A stretch of 64,000 nucleotides of DNA, taken from Alphaproteobacteria bacterium. Its GTDB lineage: Bacteria; Pseudomonadota; Alphaproteobacteria; UBA8366; Aestuariispiraceae. A program made the translations under genes and the position numbers. Positions 45,486 to 56,713 of the stretch are shown here, piece by piece. Below the pieces are notes generated by a model. The model saw only the letters and a program-made list of their open reading frames with translations, was not told the DNA's origin and ran no database searches. The stretch covers positions 186,001 through 250,000 of the forward strand of contig JANSXE010000001.1 of the NCBI GenBank assembly GCA_024743195.1, in the 5' to 3' direction. Every line of letters starts with the position of its first letter. Within the stretch, counting starts at the first letter, position 1.

Positions 45486-46803
45486 GCCTCCGAACCAATG
45501 GATCGGCCGGCGCGTCGCTGCCGGCTGCGGCGGTCGACACGGCGCCGACGGCGGCCCCGCCATATCCCGAGCCCACCGCCGCGCGCGCACGACGATGCGA
45601 GGCGCTGTCCGCCGCCTCTTCCTCGTCCGGGCGCCGCAGCAGGAACTCGCGCCCGACCTTCACCCGCTCCTCGCCGGCATATTCGACGATGTCCGCGGTG
45701 GCGTAGGTCTCGGACCAGCGTTCCGGCAGGTAGGAGCCGGTGCCGATCACGTCGATCGGCGCGTCGGCCAGCGCCATGGTCTTGCACTTCTCGGGATTGA
45801 AGCCGGACGAGACAACGATCTTCACCTTGCCGAACCCGGCGCCGTCCAGCTTCTCGCGCAGATGCCAGACCGCGGCGGCGGAGACGCCGGGCCCGATCAG
45901 ATGTCGCAGTTCGTTCTCCGTCCGGTAGCCGCGGATCGCCTGCGGCGCGTTGCGGTCGAGCACCGCGTAGGACCCGGCCGGGTCGAGCCCCTCGCAGAAG
46001 CGCCCGCCCGGGGTGTCGAGGCGGATCGACAGCGCGCCCCGCCCCGCCAGGTCCCGGAAGCGCTCGCACACCGCCAGGGAGTCGGTGATCTCGCGCCCGA
46101 AATAGTCGACCAGCACCACCAGATTGGCGTCCGGATGCGCCTCATGGAACATCTCGGCCGCGCGCACGGTCGATTTGGCGTAGCCGATCAGCGCGTGCGG
46201 CATGGTGCCGAGGCCCGCGCTCTGCCCGAAATAGTGCGCGGTCGCGTCGGTGGCGTTGCCGATGAAGCCGACAGCCCCGGACTTGCGCTTGGCCCGGTCG
46301 GAGCCGACGCTCGCGGCGTAGGCCATCAGCTCCGCCATTTCCGCCCCGGCGCAGTGGCGCGCGTCCATGGCGAGGAAGGCGGTGCGGGGCAGCTCCTGGC
46401 ACATGGTGAAGGCGTTGTAGGCGGCGACCGAAGCCGGTCCGATCTTCTGCAGCAGCAGCGTCTCCAGATCGACCAGATGCAGGAAGGAGCCGGTGACGTA
46501 CATCATCGGCTCGCCGGCCCCGACCCAACGCCCTTCGGCGTAGTTCAGGTCGATCCGGACGCCTGTTCCGCGCCGCGCCGCGGTCTCCTCGAGCCACTCG
46601 ATCGCAAGCCGCGGGGCGCAGATCACCGGCCGGCGCATGAAGATCGCGTAGGTGACCTCGCAATCCCCGAACTTCTCGATCGCGCCCTTCGTGCGGTTGA
46701 AGTAGGCGTCGGTCCAGCGGCGAATCTCGGAATCGTCACGGCCGGTCAAGGCGGCGCCGAGGCCGCGCCGCGTGATCCCGTCTCGGTCGCTCAGGTCGCT
46801 CAT
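45475..46803 (-). CDS. pncB: Nicotinate phosphoribosyltransferase
   Basis: 442 aa from ATG 46803, with GAGGGA eight bases upstream; a second ATG nine bases earlier would sit on that site. It joins nicotinate and PRPP to nicotinate mononucleotide in the Preiss-Handler NAD salvage route. It has FNRTKGAIEKFGDCEVTYA at the N-terminus, KSGAVGFIGNATDATAHY in the middle and the phosphate site IDVIGTGSYLPE. The last 40 residues are low-complexity. nadE at 41060 completes the pathway. Confidence 0.92.
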   Translation of the reverse strand: MSDLSDRDGITRRGLGAALTGRDDSEIRRWTDAYFNRTKGAIEKFGDCEVTYAIFMRRPVICAPRLAIEWLEETAARRGTGVRIDLNYAEGRWVGAGEPMMYVTGSFLHLVDLETLLLQKIGPASVAAYNAFTMCQELPRTAFLAMDARHCAGAEMAELMAYAASVGSDRAKRKSGAVGFIGNATDATAHYFGQSAGLGTMPHALIGYAKSTVRAAEMFHEAHPDANLVVLVDYFGREITDSLAVCERFRDLAGRGALSIRLDTPGGRFCEGLDPAGSYAVLDRNAPQAIRGYRTENELRHLIGPGVSAAAVWHLREKLDGAGFGKVKIVVSSGFNPEKCKTMALADAPIDVIGTGSYLPERWSETYATADIVEYAGEERVKVGREFLLRRPDEEEAADSASHRRARAAVGSGYGGAAVGAVSTAAAGSDAPADPLVRRHGG

Positions 46804-46873
46804 CGGGCGCATCCCTCAAGCTCGCCCCCCGGTCGCGAAATCGGGCGCGCCCCCCGGCGCCCCGCTCATCCCG

Positions 46874-48256
46874 TCAGGAAGCCGCCGCCAGGCCCTGGGC
46901 CAGCGCAGCGCGCTCGGACTTCAACTGTTCGGCGATCAGGAAGGCGAGCTCCAGCGCCTGCGGCCCGTTCAGCCGCGGGTCGCAATGGGTGTGATAGCGC
47001 GCCGAGAGGCCGTCGTCCGTGATCGCCTGGGCGCCGCCCAGACACTCGGTCACGTCGCGTCCGGTCATCTCGAAATGCACGCCGCCGGCGTAGGTGCCCT
47101 CGGCCGCATGGACGTCGAAGAATCCGCGCACCTCCGCCAGAATCCGGTCGAAGGGCCGCGTCTTGTAGCCGCTTTCCGCCTTGATCGTGTTGCCGTGCAT
47201 CGGATCGGACGACCAGACGACCTTCCGACCCTCGCGCTCGACGGCGCGGATCAGGGGCGGCAGGTGCTTCTCCACCTTGTCGTGGCCCATGCGCGCGATC
47301 AGCGTCAGGCGGCCCGGTTCGTTCTGCGGGTTCAGCACGTCGATCATTCGGATCAGATCGTCCGGGTCGAGGCTCGGCCCGCACTTCATGCCGATCGGAT
47401 TGTCGACGCCGCGCAGGAACTCGACATGCGCGCTGTCCGGCTCGCGGGTGCGGTCGCCGATCCAGAGCATGTGCGCCGAGCAGTCGTACCATTTGTTCGT
47501 GATGCTGTCGCGCCGGGTCAGCGCCTGCTCGTACCAGAGCAGCAGCGCCTCGTGGCTGGTGTAGAACTCCGTCTCCTGGATCTGCGGCACCCGGTCGGCG
47601 GTCAGGCCGCAGGCGGCCATGAAGCTCAGGCACTCGGTCAGCCGGTCGCCGAGCTCGCGATAGCGCTCGCCCGCCGGGCTGTTGGAGACGAAGTCGAGCG
47701 TCCACTGATGCACCTGATGCAGGTCGGCGAAGCCGCCCTGCGCGAAGGCGCGCAGCAGGTTCAAGGTGGCGGACGCCTGGTTGTAGGCGCGCACCATGCG
47801 CTGCGGGTCCGGACGGCGCGACGCGGCGTCGAACTCGATCCCATTGACGATGTCGCCGCGGTAGCTGGGAAGCGCGACCCCGCCCTGCTCTTCCGTCGGG
47901 GCGGAGCGCGGCTTGGCGAACTGGCCGGCCAGCCGCCCGACCTTCACCACCGGGCACGCCGCGCCGAAGGTCAGCACGACCGCCATCTGGAGCAGCACCT
48001 TAAAGGTGTCGCGGATGTTGTTGGCGCTGAACTCCGCGAAGCTTTCCGCGCAGTCGCCGCCCTGCAGCAGGAAGGCGCGCCCCTCGGCGACCTCGCCCAG
48101 GCCCTTCTTCAGCTTGCGCGCCTCGCCGGCGAAGACCAGCGGGGGAAAGGACGCAAGCGTCTCCTCGACCGCCGCAAGCTCGCCCGGATCCTCGTAGTCC
48201 GGGACCTGCTTGATCGGCTTGCCGCGCCAGCTTTTCGGAGTCCACGCCTCCGCCAT
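46874..48256 (-). CDS. aroG: 3-deoxy-7-phosphoheptulonate synthase, class II
   Basis: 460 aa. It condenses phosphoenolpyruvate and erythrose-4-phosphate in the first step of the shikimate pathway. It belongs to the plant-like class [15 protein letters not shown], the metal-binding Cys in [28 protein letters not shown] and [10 protein letters not shown]. Class II enzymes differ in their feedback sites from the E. coli AroFGH type. It stands alone between gor and pncB. Confidence 0.96.
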   Translation of the reverse strand: MAEAWTPKSWRGKPIKQVPDYEDPGELAAVEETLASFPPLVFAGEARKLKKGLGEVAEGRAFLLQGGDCAESFAEFSANNIRDTFKVLLQMAVVLTFGAACPVVKVGRLAGQFAKPRSAPTEEQGGVALPSYRGDIVNGIEFDAASRRPDPQRMVRAYNQASATLNLLRAFAQGGFADLHQVHQWTLDFVSNSPAGERYRELGDRLTECLSFMAACGLTADRVPQIQETEFYTSHEALLLWYEQALTRRDSITNKWYDCSAHMLWIGDRTREPDSAHVEFLRGVDNPIGMKCGPSLDPDDLIRMIDVLNPQNEPGRLTLIARMGHDKVEKHLPPLIRAVEREGRKVVWSSDPMHGNTIKAESGYKTRPFDRILAEVRGFFDVHAAEGTYAGGVHFEMTGRDVTECLGGAQAITDDGLSARYHTHCDPRLNGPQALELAFLIAEQLKSERAALAQGLAAAS

Positions 48257-48396
48257 ACCCTGCTTCCTTCACGCCTCGGAACACCACATCCGACCCGCGA
48301 AAACCGGGCCGGAGCGCCTATGTAGGCGACTTCCGGGCAGTTTTCCACAGCAAATCCGGGATGGAAAGGGGACGGCGTTCCGCGCGCCGACGCGCC

Positions 48397-49794
48397 CTAC
48401 TCCGCCGCGGCGCTCTCGCGCGTGGCGCGGCGGGTCGCCTCGCGCATGGTGACGAACTCCTCGGCGCTGGTCGGGTGGATGCCGACGGTGGCGTCGAAAT
48501 CCGCCTTGGTCGCGCCCGCGCGGAAGGCGACGGCGAAGCCCTGGGTGATTTCCGCCGCGTCGGGGCCGACCATGTGCAGGCCGACGACCCGGTCCGTCTT
48601 CACGTCGACCAGCAGCTTGAGGAGCGCGCGCTCCTGATTGCCGCTCAGCGTGTGCTTCATCGGCCGGAATTCGGACATATAGACGTCGATCTCGCCGTAT
48701 TCGGCGACCGCTTCCTCCTCCGTCAGGCCGACGGTCCCGATCGTCGGCGCGGAGAAGACGGCGCTCGGGATGTCGCGATAGTCCATCTTGCGGCTCTGGC
48801 CGGCATAGGTGTTGAAGGCGAAGACCATGCCCTCGCCGATGGCCACGGGGGTCAGCGGCACGCGGTCGATGACGTCGCCCAGCGCGTAGATGTTCGGCTG
48901 GCTGGTGCGGTAGTCGGCGTCGACCTTGATGGCGCCGAACCTGTCCGTCTCGACGCCCGCGGCCTCCAGCCCCAGCCCCTCGGTGTAGGCGGAGCGGCCG
49001 ATGGCGTAGAGGATCAGGTCGGTCTCCAGCACCGAGCCGTCGCTGAGCGTCGCGGCGAGGCTGCCGTCGGCCTGCTTCTCGGTCTTGGAGATGATGGTGT
49101 CGAAGCGCAGGTCGATCCCCTTCTTGCGCATCTCGGCCGCCAGATGCAGGCGCACGTCGCGGTCGAAGCCGCGCAGGAACAGGCTGCTGCGATAAAGCTG
49201 CACCACCTCCACGCCGAGGCCCTTGAGGATGCCCGCGAACTCCACCGCGATATAGCCGCCGCCGGCGACGATCGCGCGCTTCGGCAATTCGTCCAGGAAG
49301 AACATCTCGTCCGAGGTGACGCCGAGCTCCGCGCCCGGCTCGTCCGGCATGTTGGGCCGGCCGCCGACGGCGATCAGGATGCGCTCGGCGGTGACTCGCT
49401 CGCCGCCCACCTCGATCGTGTGCGGATCGATCAGCGTCGCGCGCGCCTCGTAGAGCGTCACGCCGGCGTTCGAGAGCAGCTTGCCGTAGATGCCGTTGAG
49501 GCGCTCGATCTCCGCGTTCTTGTTGGCGACGAGCGTCTTCCAGTCGAAGCGGCCCGCGCCCACGGTCCAGCCGTAGCCGGCGGCGTCCTCGATCTCCTCG
49601 GGCACATGGGCGGCGTAGGTGAAGAGCTTCTTCGGGACGCAGCCGACATTGACGCAGGTGCCGCCCAGATGGCGCTCCTCCGCAATGGCGACCTTGGCGC
49701 CGTTGGCGGCCGACATGCGCGCGGCCCGCACGCCGCCGGAGCCCGCCCCGATGACGAACAGATCGTAGTCGTAGCCTGCGCCGGTGTCGGCCAT
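48397..49794 (-). CDS. gor: Glutathione-disulfide reductase
   Basis: 465 aa from ATG 49794, with GAGAGGA upstream (an open start at 49815 lies on the same site). This FAD enzyme reduces GSSG with NADPH. FAD site DLFVIGAGSGGVRAARM, redox-active pair GGTCVNVGCVPKK, NAD(P) site AIVAGGGYIAVEFAG and the dimer-interface GIHPTSAEEF with catalytic His and Glu. The sequence after the second nucleotide fold (YRSSLFLRGFD) fits NADPH use. It supplies glutathione for enzymes such as GrxD. Confidence 0.93.
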   Translation of the reverse strand: MADTGAGYDYDLFVIGAGSGGVRAARMSAANGAKVAIAEERHLGGTCVNVGCVPKKLFTYAAHVPEEIEDAAGYGWTVGAGRFDWKTLVANKNAEIERLNGIYGKLLSNAGVTLYEARATLIDPHTIEVGGERVTAERILIAVGGRPNMPDEPGAELGVTSDEMFFLDELPKRAIVAGGGYIAVEFAGILKGLGVEVVQLYRSSLFLRGFDRDVRLHLAAEMRKKGIDLRFDTIISKTEKQADGSLAATLSDGSVLETDLILYAIGRSAYTEGLGLEAAGVETDRFGAIKVDADYRTSQPNIYALGDVIDRVPLTPVAIGEGMVFAFNTYAGQSRKMDYRDIPSAVFSAPTIGTVGLTEEEAVAEYGEIDVYMSEFRPMKHTLSGNQERALLKLLVDVKTDRVVGLHMVGPDAAEITQGFAVAFRAGATKADFDATVGIHPTSAEEFVTMREATRRATRESAAAE

Positions 49795-50005
49795 GGTTCC
49801 TCTCCCTCCGGACAACTCGCACTGCAGCCTAGGCGAGCCGCCCCGGGCCGGAAAGGCGCCGTGAGGCGCGGGCGGCCCGAAACTTGCTCGGTCAAGGCTG
49901 ACGAGGCGTTAGATGGGCCTATATCCTCCGGGGGCAAGGGCCTGCGGCCAGCCCAGGATTTGCGCCTCTAAGGCACAAATCGCAGGGATTCTGGTGCGTC
50001 TTTGG

Positions 50006-50053
50006 AGCGGCGGACGGATGAGCGAAGCGGCGGACGGATGAGCGAAGCGGCGA
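50006..50053. repeat. 20-bp tandem repeat at the ferredoxin gene start
   Basis: AGCGGCGGACGGATGAGCGA occurs twice and then partly a third time. Each unit contains an ATG preceded by GGACGG. Since 20 is not a multiple of three, only the ATG of the second unit (50038) is in frame with the gene. Confidence 0.85.
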
Positions 50054-50397
50054 ACGACCGAACGGACGGATCAGGCGGCGGCTATGACCGCCTGCGCCTG
50101 TGCGTCAATTTCCGCGCCGGCGACATCCTGCCGTCCTGCGGCGCGCGCGGCGCGAAGGAGTTGGCCGCGGCCCTGCAGGAGAAGATGCCCGACGCGCTGC
50201 CGGAGATGCGGCTTGAGAGCGTGCATTGCCTGGGACGCTGCCATATCGGCCCGACGATCCGCCTGTCGCCTTCCGGCCCCTTCCTGCAGGGCGTGCAGGC
50301 GGAGGACGTCGACTTCCTGATCGAAAAGCTGAAGGCCGGAGACCTCGACGCCCTCCTGGAGGCCTTTCCGGACCCGACCAAGGAGCAGGCGGGATGA
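50038..50397 (+). CDS. Thioredoxin-like [2Fe-2S] ferredoxin domain protein
   Basis: 119 aa from ATG 50038 (a TTG at 50002 is also possible). Four Cys at about 22, 34, 64 and 68 (LCVNFRAGDILPSC and VHCLGRCH) follow the C-x11-C...C-x3-C pattern of thioredoxin-like 2Fe-2S ferredoxins, as in Shethna-type ferredoxin and NuoE. It probably moves electrons or stores a cluster, with no partner visible nearby. A plus-strand promoter candidate (CTGACG-16-TATATC, 49898-49925) lies upstream. Its stop overlaps the next start (ATGA). Confidence 0.85.
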   Translation: MSEAANDRTDGSGGGYDRLRLCVNFRAGDILPSCGARGAKELAAALQEKMPDALPEMRLESVHCLGRCHIGPTIRLSPSGPFLQGVQAEDVDFLIEKLKAGDLDALLEAFPDPTKEQAG

Positions 50398-50849
50398 CGC
50401 GCGACCGGCCGCTTGCGCGCCTCTTGGCCGCCCTGGCGCTCGCCGCCGGCGCGCTCGCCGCGGCGGCGCCCGCCGACGCGCAGCAGGTGCGCCGTCAGAT
50501 GCAGGCGGAACTTCCCCGTCTGCAGACGCCGCAGCCGCACGAGATCCCGCGTTTCGACAGCCTGGGCACCCGCATCCTGAACCGGATCGACCCGCAGGCG
50601 GTGCGTCAGGGCCTCTCCCAGCGGCTTTCGACGGCCTGTGCGCTCGGCCAGTTCAACCAGGCCAAGCGCGGCCGCTATTTCATCGTCGTGGAGGCCCCCG
50701 ACGGCCCGGCCAAACGCTATGGCTTCGCCGGCTCGAACGGCCTCAACCTGCGCGATCCGAAGAATCTGCGCGGCCCGAACCAGGGCTACCTCTTCGACCT
50801 CGACGGCTCCAGCGACTGCGAGGTCTATGTGACGCCGATTCAGTGGTGA
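50394..50849 (+). CDS. Secreted protein of unknown function
   Basis: 151 aa with a Sec signal peptide (RLLAALALAAGALAAAAPA, cleavage near ADAQ). The mature part has two Cys (STACALGQF and SSDCEVYV) that could form a disulfide, and a small mixed domain (KRGRYFIVVEAPDGPAKRYG). The ATG overlaps the stop of the ferredoxin-like gene, so the two are translationally coupled. The family is not recognised. Confidence 0.72.
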   Translation: MTRDRPLARLLAALALAAGALAAAAPADAQQVRRQMQAELPRLQTPQPHEIPRFDSLGTRILNRIDPQAVRQGLSQRLSTACALGQFNQAKRGRYFIVVEAPDGPAKRYGFAGSNGLNLRDPKNLRGPNQGYLFDLDGSSDCEVYVTPIQW

Positions 50850-50858
50850 GGCGTCGGC

Positions 50859-52097
50859 TCAGGTGACCGCCGCGCGCGCCTGAAAGCGCGCCGCGCGCCA
50901 GCGGTCGCTCTTCAGGATGGCGGCGAGGCGGTCGGCGGCCTCCGCGACCTCGCGGAAGCTGAGAAACAGCGGCGCGAAGCCGAAGCGCAGGATGTCCGGC
51001 GCGCGGAAATCGCCGATCACGCCGTCGGCGATCAGCGCCTGCATGATCGGATAGCCGTCCGGATGGCGGAAGGCGACCTGAGAGCCGCGCGCGGCCGTGT
51101 CGCGCGGGCTGGCGAGCGTCAGGCCGAAGCCGGCGCAGCGATCCTCCACCCGCTCGATGAAAAGCCGGGTCAGCGCCTCGCTCTTGGCGCGCACCGCATG
51201 GATGTCGGCCTCCGCGGCGATCTCCAGCCCCGCCTCCATCGCGCGCCGGGAGAGGATCGGCTGCGTGCCGCAGAGCATGCGCCGGATTCCCGGGTCGCCG
51301 CGATAGGCCGGGTCGAAGGCGAAAGGCGCCGCATGGCCCCACCAGCCGGAAAGCGGCTGGCGCAGGCTTCCCTGATGGCGCGCCGCCGCATAGACGAAGG
51401 CCGGCGCGCCCGGCCCGCCGTTCAGATACTTGTAGCCGCAGCCGACCGCCAGATCGACGCCGGCCGCGTCGACCTCGACCGGCATCACGCCGGCGCTGTG
51501 GCACAGGTCCCAGACAACCACGGCGCCGACGGCGTGCGCCGCGGCCGTCAGGGCCGCCACGTCGCGCCGCGCCCCGCTGCGATAGTCCACCTGATTGACC
51601 AAGAGCACCGCGACCCGCGCGTCCAGCAGATCCTCGATCGCGGGCGCATCGACGCCCTCCAGCCGGATTTCCAGGTCGGGGCGCATCCCGCGCAGCCCCT
51701 CCAGGATGTAGAGGTCGGTCGGAAAGCTCCCGCCCTCCGCGACGACGACGCGGCGCTCCGGGACGAGCGCGAGACCGGCCGCCACGGCCTTGAAGATGTT
51801 GATCGAGGTCGTGTCGCACACGACCGTCTGGCCGGGCGCGGCCCCGATCACCGCGCCCACCTTATCCCCCAGCCGGTCGGTCAGGGTGAACCAGTCGGCG
51901 TCGTTCCAGCTTCGGATCAGCCCGTCGGCCCATTCCTCGCGCGCCGCCGTCTCCACCGCGCGCAGCGCCGCCTTCGGCGCGGGCCCCAGCGAATTTCCGT
52001 CGAGATAGATCAGCCCCTCCGGCAGATGAAAGGCGTCGCGGAACCGCGCCAGCGGATCGGCGGCGTCCAAGGCGGTGAGGGCGTCGGCGTGGGTCAT
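50859..52097 (-). CDS. kynU: Kynureninase
   Basis: 412 aa PLP enzyme that splits kynurenine to anthranilate and alanine. The PLP lysine is in VGCGYKYLNGGPGAP, and YLDGNSLGPAPKAA and WDLCHSAGVMPVEV are typical. No other kynurenine-pathway gene (kynA, kynB) is in the window; instead it follows glmS after eight bases. It may feed anthranilate to tryptophan breakdown or quinolone-type metabolites, which sequence alone cannot decide. Confidence 0.94.
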   Translation of the reverse strand: MTHADALTALDAADPLARFRDAFHLPEGLIYLDGNSLGPAPKAALRAVETAAREEWADGLIRSWNDADWFTLTDRLGDKVGAVIGAAPGQTVVCDTTSINIFKAVAAGLALVPERRVVVAEGGSFPTDLYILEGLRGMRPDLEIRLEGVDAPAIEDLLDARVAVLLVNQVDYRSGARRDVAALTAAAHAVGAVVVWDLCHSAGVMPVEVDAAGVDLAVGCGYKYLNGGPGAPAFVYAAARHQGSLRQPLSGWWGHAAPFAFDPAYRGDPGIRRMLCGTQPILSRRAMEAGLEIAAEADIHAVRAKSEALTRLFIERVEDRCAGFGLTLASPRDTAARGSQVAFRHPDGYPIMQALIADGVIGDFRAPDILRFGFAPLFLSFREVAEAADRLAAILKSDRWRAARFQARAAVT

Positions 52098-52105
52098 AAG
52101 CCCTC

Positions 52106-53944
<1,839 letters not shown>

Positions 53945-54004
53945 GGCAGGAACTCGACCTTTCTCGTTCTTCGCCGCGCCCACGATCGAACGCGTTGCGC
54001 CCGT

Positions 54005-55405
54005 TCAGCCCTTGCGGGCTTTCTTCTCCGCCGCTTTGCGCTCGCGGAAGCGCGCCGCGGCGCCCTCGAGCTCGGTCTGCGCGCCGCGCGCGACGGCGAG
54101 CGCGTCCGGCGCCACGTCGTCCGTCACCGTCGATCCGGCGCCGACGATCGCGCCCGCCCCGATCTCAACCGGCGCGACCAGCGCGCTGTTGGAGCCGATG
54201 AAGGCGCCCGGCCCAATGACGGTCCGGTGCTTCAGATAACCGTCGTAGTTGCAGGTAATGGTTCCGGCGCCGATGTTGGCGTGCGCGCCCACCTCGGCGT
54301 CGCCGATATAGGCCAGATGGTTGGCCTTCGCGCCGTCGGCGAGGCGGGCGTTCTTCACCTCCACGAAATTGCCGATTCGGGCCGCCTCCCCGATCTCCGC
54401 CCCGGGGCGGAGCCGCGCGAAGGGGCCGATCTGCGCGCCCGAGCGCACGAGGCAGCCTTCCAGATGGCAGAAGGGTCGAATCTCCGCGCCGGGCTCGACC
54501 GTGACGCCGGGACCGAAAACGACGTTCTGGCCGACCGTGACGTCGCGGCCGAGGACCGTGTCCCAACTGAACCAGACGCTCGACGGATCGAGCAGCAGCG
54601 CGCCCTCCTGCTCCATCGCATGGCGACGGCGCGCGCGCTGCCAGAGCGCCTCCGCCTCCGCGAGATCGGCCTTGCTGTCGACGCCCAGCAGTTCGGCCTC
54701 ATCCGCCTCGATCACCGCGCAGGTCCGCCCCTCGCCGCGGGCGAGGCCGACGATGTCGGTGAGGTAGTATTCGCCCTTCGCGTTGTCGGCGCCCACCCGG
54801 TCGATCAGGTTGAACAGCACCGCCGCGGAAACCGCCATGACGCCGGAATTGCACAGCCGGACGGCGCGCTCGGCCTCGCTGGCGTCGCGGTGCTCGACGA
54901 TGCGCTCCAAGGCGCCGTCGGGACCCGCGATCAGCCGGCCGTAGTTGGTCGGATCCGCCGCCTGAAAGCCCAGGACCACCACGTCCGCTCCCGCCTCCCG
55001 CGCGGCCGTCATGGCCTGCAGCGTCTCGGCGCTGACGAAGGGCGTGTCGCCGAACAGGATCAGAACCGTCCCGTCCGTGAAACCGTCCAGCGCGGCGCGC
55101 GCCGCCGTCACCGCATGCGCGGTGCCGAGACGCTCGCGCTGCACGGCGACCGCGTAGGGCGCGACCGCGCGGCCGACGCTCTCCTCCATCCCCGGGCCGA
55201 CGACGACGGCGCGCCGCGCAGGCTCCAACGGATCGAGGGCGGCCAGCACGTGCTGGACCATCGGCCGGCCGGCGATCGGCTGCAGCACCTTCGGACGGTC
55301 CGACTTCATCCGCGTGCCCAGACCGGCGCCGAGGAGCACGGCGGCGACCGGCGCGCGACGGGCGGCGGGGCGAGCGGAATCGGATGGCGAAGCGGCGGCG
55401 CTCAT
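54005..55405 (-). CDS. glmU: Bifunctional UDP-GlcNAc pyrophosphorylase / glucosamine-1-phosphate acetyltransferase
   Basis: 466 aa from ATG 55405; the frame to 55513 covers the promoter region. The N-terminal uridyltransferase has LLGAGLGTRMKSDRPKVLQP. The C-terminal half is a left-handed beta-helix of hexapeptide repeats (GPFARLRPGAEIG, GTITCNYDGY) with acetyltransferase activity. With GlmS downstream it makes UDP-GlcNAc for peptidoglycan and lipid A. The glmU-glmS order is common. Confidence 0.96.
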   Translation of the reverse strand: MSAAASPSDSARPAARRAPVAAVLLGAGLGTRMKSDRPKVLQPIAGRPMVQHVLAALDPLEPARRAVVVGPGMEESVGRAVAPYAVAVQRERLGTAHAVTAARAALDGFTDGTVLILFGDTPFVSAETLQAMTAAREAGADVVVLGFQAADPTNYGRLIAGPDGALERIVEHRDASEAERAVRLCNSGVMAVSAAVLFNLIDRVGADNAKGEYYLTDIVGLARGEGRTCAVIEADEAELLGVDSKADLAEAEALWQRARRRHAMEQEGALLLDPSSVWFSWDTVLGRDVTVGQNVVFGPGVTVEPGAEIRPFCHLEGCLVRSGAQIGPFARLRPGAEIGEAARIGNFVEVKNARLADGAKANHLAYIGDAEVGAHANIGAGTITCNYDGYLKHRTVIGPGAFIGSNSALVAPVEIGAGAIVGAGSTVTDDVAPDALAVARGAQTELEGAAARFRERKAAEKKARKG

Positions 55406-55580
55406 GCTCTGCGGTTTTCCTTGGTCTTCCGCGCGGGATGCGCCCCCCGGAACCGGGGCGACGCAGAACCGTAATACGCGCCGGAAGCTGCCACAGGGGG
55501 CCGGAGCCGCCAAGTCACATGCTGTTTCAGCAAGTTGCGGAATTTCTCGGAATGTAACGCCGACGGTCGGGCGCAGAATC

Positions 55581-55820
55581 TCAGTGGCCGGACCGCGCGA
55601 TCTTGTCGCGCCCTTCGGCCAGCAGGTCGTCGATCAGACGGACGGCGCGTTCGCGCCGTTCCGGCTCCAACCGCTCCAGCCCGTCATTGATGGCGAGCTG
55701 CATGTCGAGGCCCCACTCGCCCCGTTTCATGGCGGCGCGAATCAGGCTTCCGGCGAGGTCTTCTCCGACGATCGCCGCCAGCTTGTCCTCAAGCTGCGGA
55801 AGCTTCTCTCCGTCGCTCAT
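55581..55820 (-). CDS. Small conserved helical protein
   Basis: 79 aa, acidic and all-helical (KLPQLEDKLAAIVGEDLAGS, GLERLEPERRERAVRLIDDL). No membrane segment or known motif is seen. Codon use is like that of its neighbours, which supports a real gene. It is divergent from gph and lies 175 bases before glmU on the same strand. Confidence 0.65.
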   Translation of the reverse strand: MSDGEKLPQLEDKLAAIVGEDLAGSLIRAAMKRGEWGLDMQLAINDGLERLEPERRERAVRLIDDLLAEGRDKIARSGH

Positions 55821-55960
55821 GACCGCCCGTCACCCATCCTTGGCAGCGCAATCTCTCGGCCGCTCATATGGTACAGAGTCGCCGCCGCCACGCAAGGACA
55901 CTTCATCGAATGGGCGACGTTTTTCCCGGGCGCCACCGCGCACCGCGACCGCGCGGCCGA

Positions 55961-55989
55961 TTGCCCGACCGGCGGCGCGCGGGCATAAA
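55961..55989 (+). promoter_or_regulatory. gph promoter candidate, possibly leaderless
   Basis: TTGCCC, a 17-bp spacer, then CATAAA (or ATAAAT one base on), seven bases before the gph ATG. The distance again predicts an mRNA starting at or next to the start codon. Confidence 0.45.
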
Positions 55990-55996
55990 TCCAGGC

Positions 55997-56701
55997 ATGG
56001 GCTCGCAAACGCATCGGATCGACCCGCCCGTCCGACTTTCGGCGCTGTTGTTCGACCTCGACGGGACGCTGATCGACAGCGCGCCGGATCTGGCGGCGGC
56101 GCTGAACCGCGTTCTTGCGGATCGCGGCCGACCGAGGCTGTCCGAAGCGACGGTGCGCACTCTGGTCGGAGGCGGCGCGCGGCGTCTGGTGACGCGCGGG
56201 TTCGCGGCGACCGGCGGGCCGCCCGACGACCTGGAGCGCGCGGTCGACGCCTTTCTGGAGAGCTATATGGGCGAGATCGCCCTACGCACGCGCCCCTATG
56301 AAGGGGTGGTGGAGACCCTTGCCGCCTTGAGCGGCGCCGGGCGGAGTCTTGCGGTGGTGACGAACAAGCCGACGCGCGCTGCGCGCTTGGTGCTGGAGGC
56401 GCTAGACCTCGCGCGGTGGTTCGCGCCGGAGCATGTGATCGGCGGCGACGACTTCCCGGCCAAGAAGCCGGACCCAGCGCCCGTGCGCGGCGCCCTGCGG
56501 CGCCTGGGCGCCCCGCCGGAGGGCGCGGTCATGATCGGCGACAGCGCCGCGGACGTCGGCGCCGCCCGCGCCGCCGGGCTGAGGTCGATCGCAGTCGGCT
56601 ACGGCTACGCGGGCGGTCCGGCCGAAGCCTTGGGGGCCGATCGCTTGATCGCCCGCTTCGACGATCTGCCGGCGGCGCTGGACGCGTGGGAGAAGGCCTG
56701 A
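55997..56701 (+). CDS. gph: Phosphoglycolate phosphatase
   Basis: 234 aa HAD-family phosphatase. The nucleophile Asp is in LLFDLDGTLIDSAPDL, motif II Thr in AVVTNKP, motif III Lys in FPAKKPDP and motif IV in MIGDSAADVGAA. It removes phosphate from 2-phosphoglycolate formed in DNA repair or by Rubisco oxygenation; substrate assignment within HAD enzymes is not certain. I chose ATG 55997 because it leads straight into the HAD domain and because of the promoter seven bases upstream. Confidence 0.88.
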   Translation: MGSQTHRIDPPVRLSALLFDLDGTLIDSAPDLAAALNRVLADRGRPRLSEATVRTLVGGGARRLVTRGFAATGGPPDDLERAVDAFLESYMGEIALRTRPYEGVVETLAALSGAGRSLAVVTNKPTRAARLVLEALDLARWFAPEHVIGGDDFPAKKPDPAPVRGALRRLGAPPEGAVMIGDSAADVGAARAAGLRSIAVGYGYAGGPAEALGADRLIARFDDLPAALDAWEKA

Positions 56702-56713
56702 GCGCGCGGCGGC

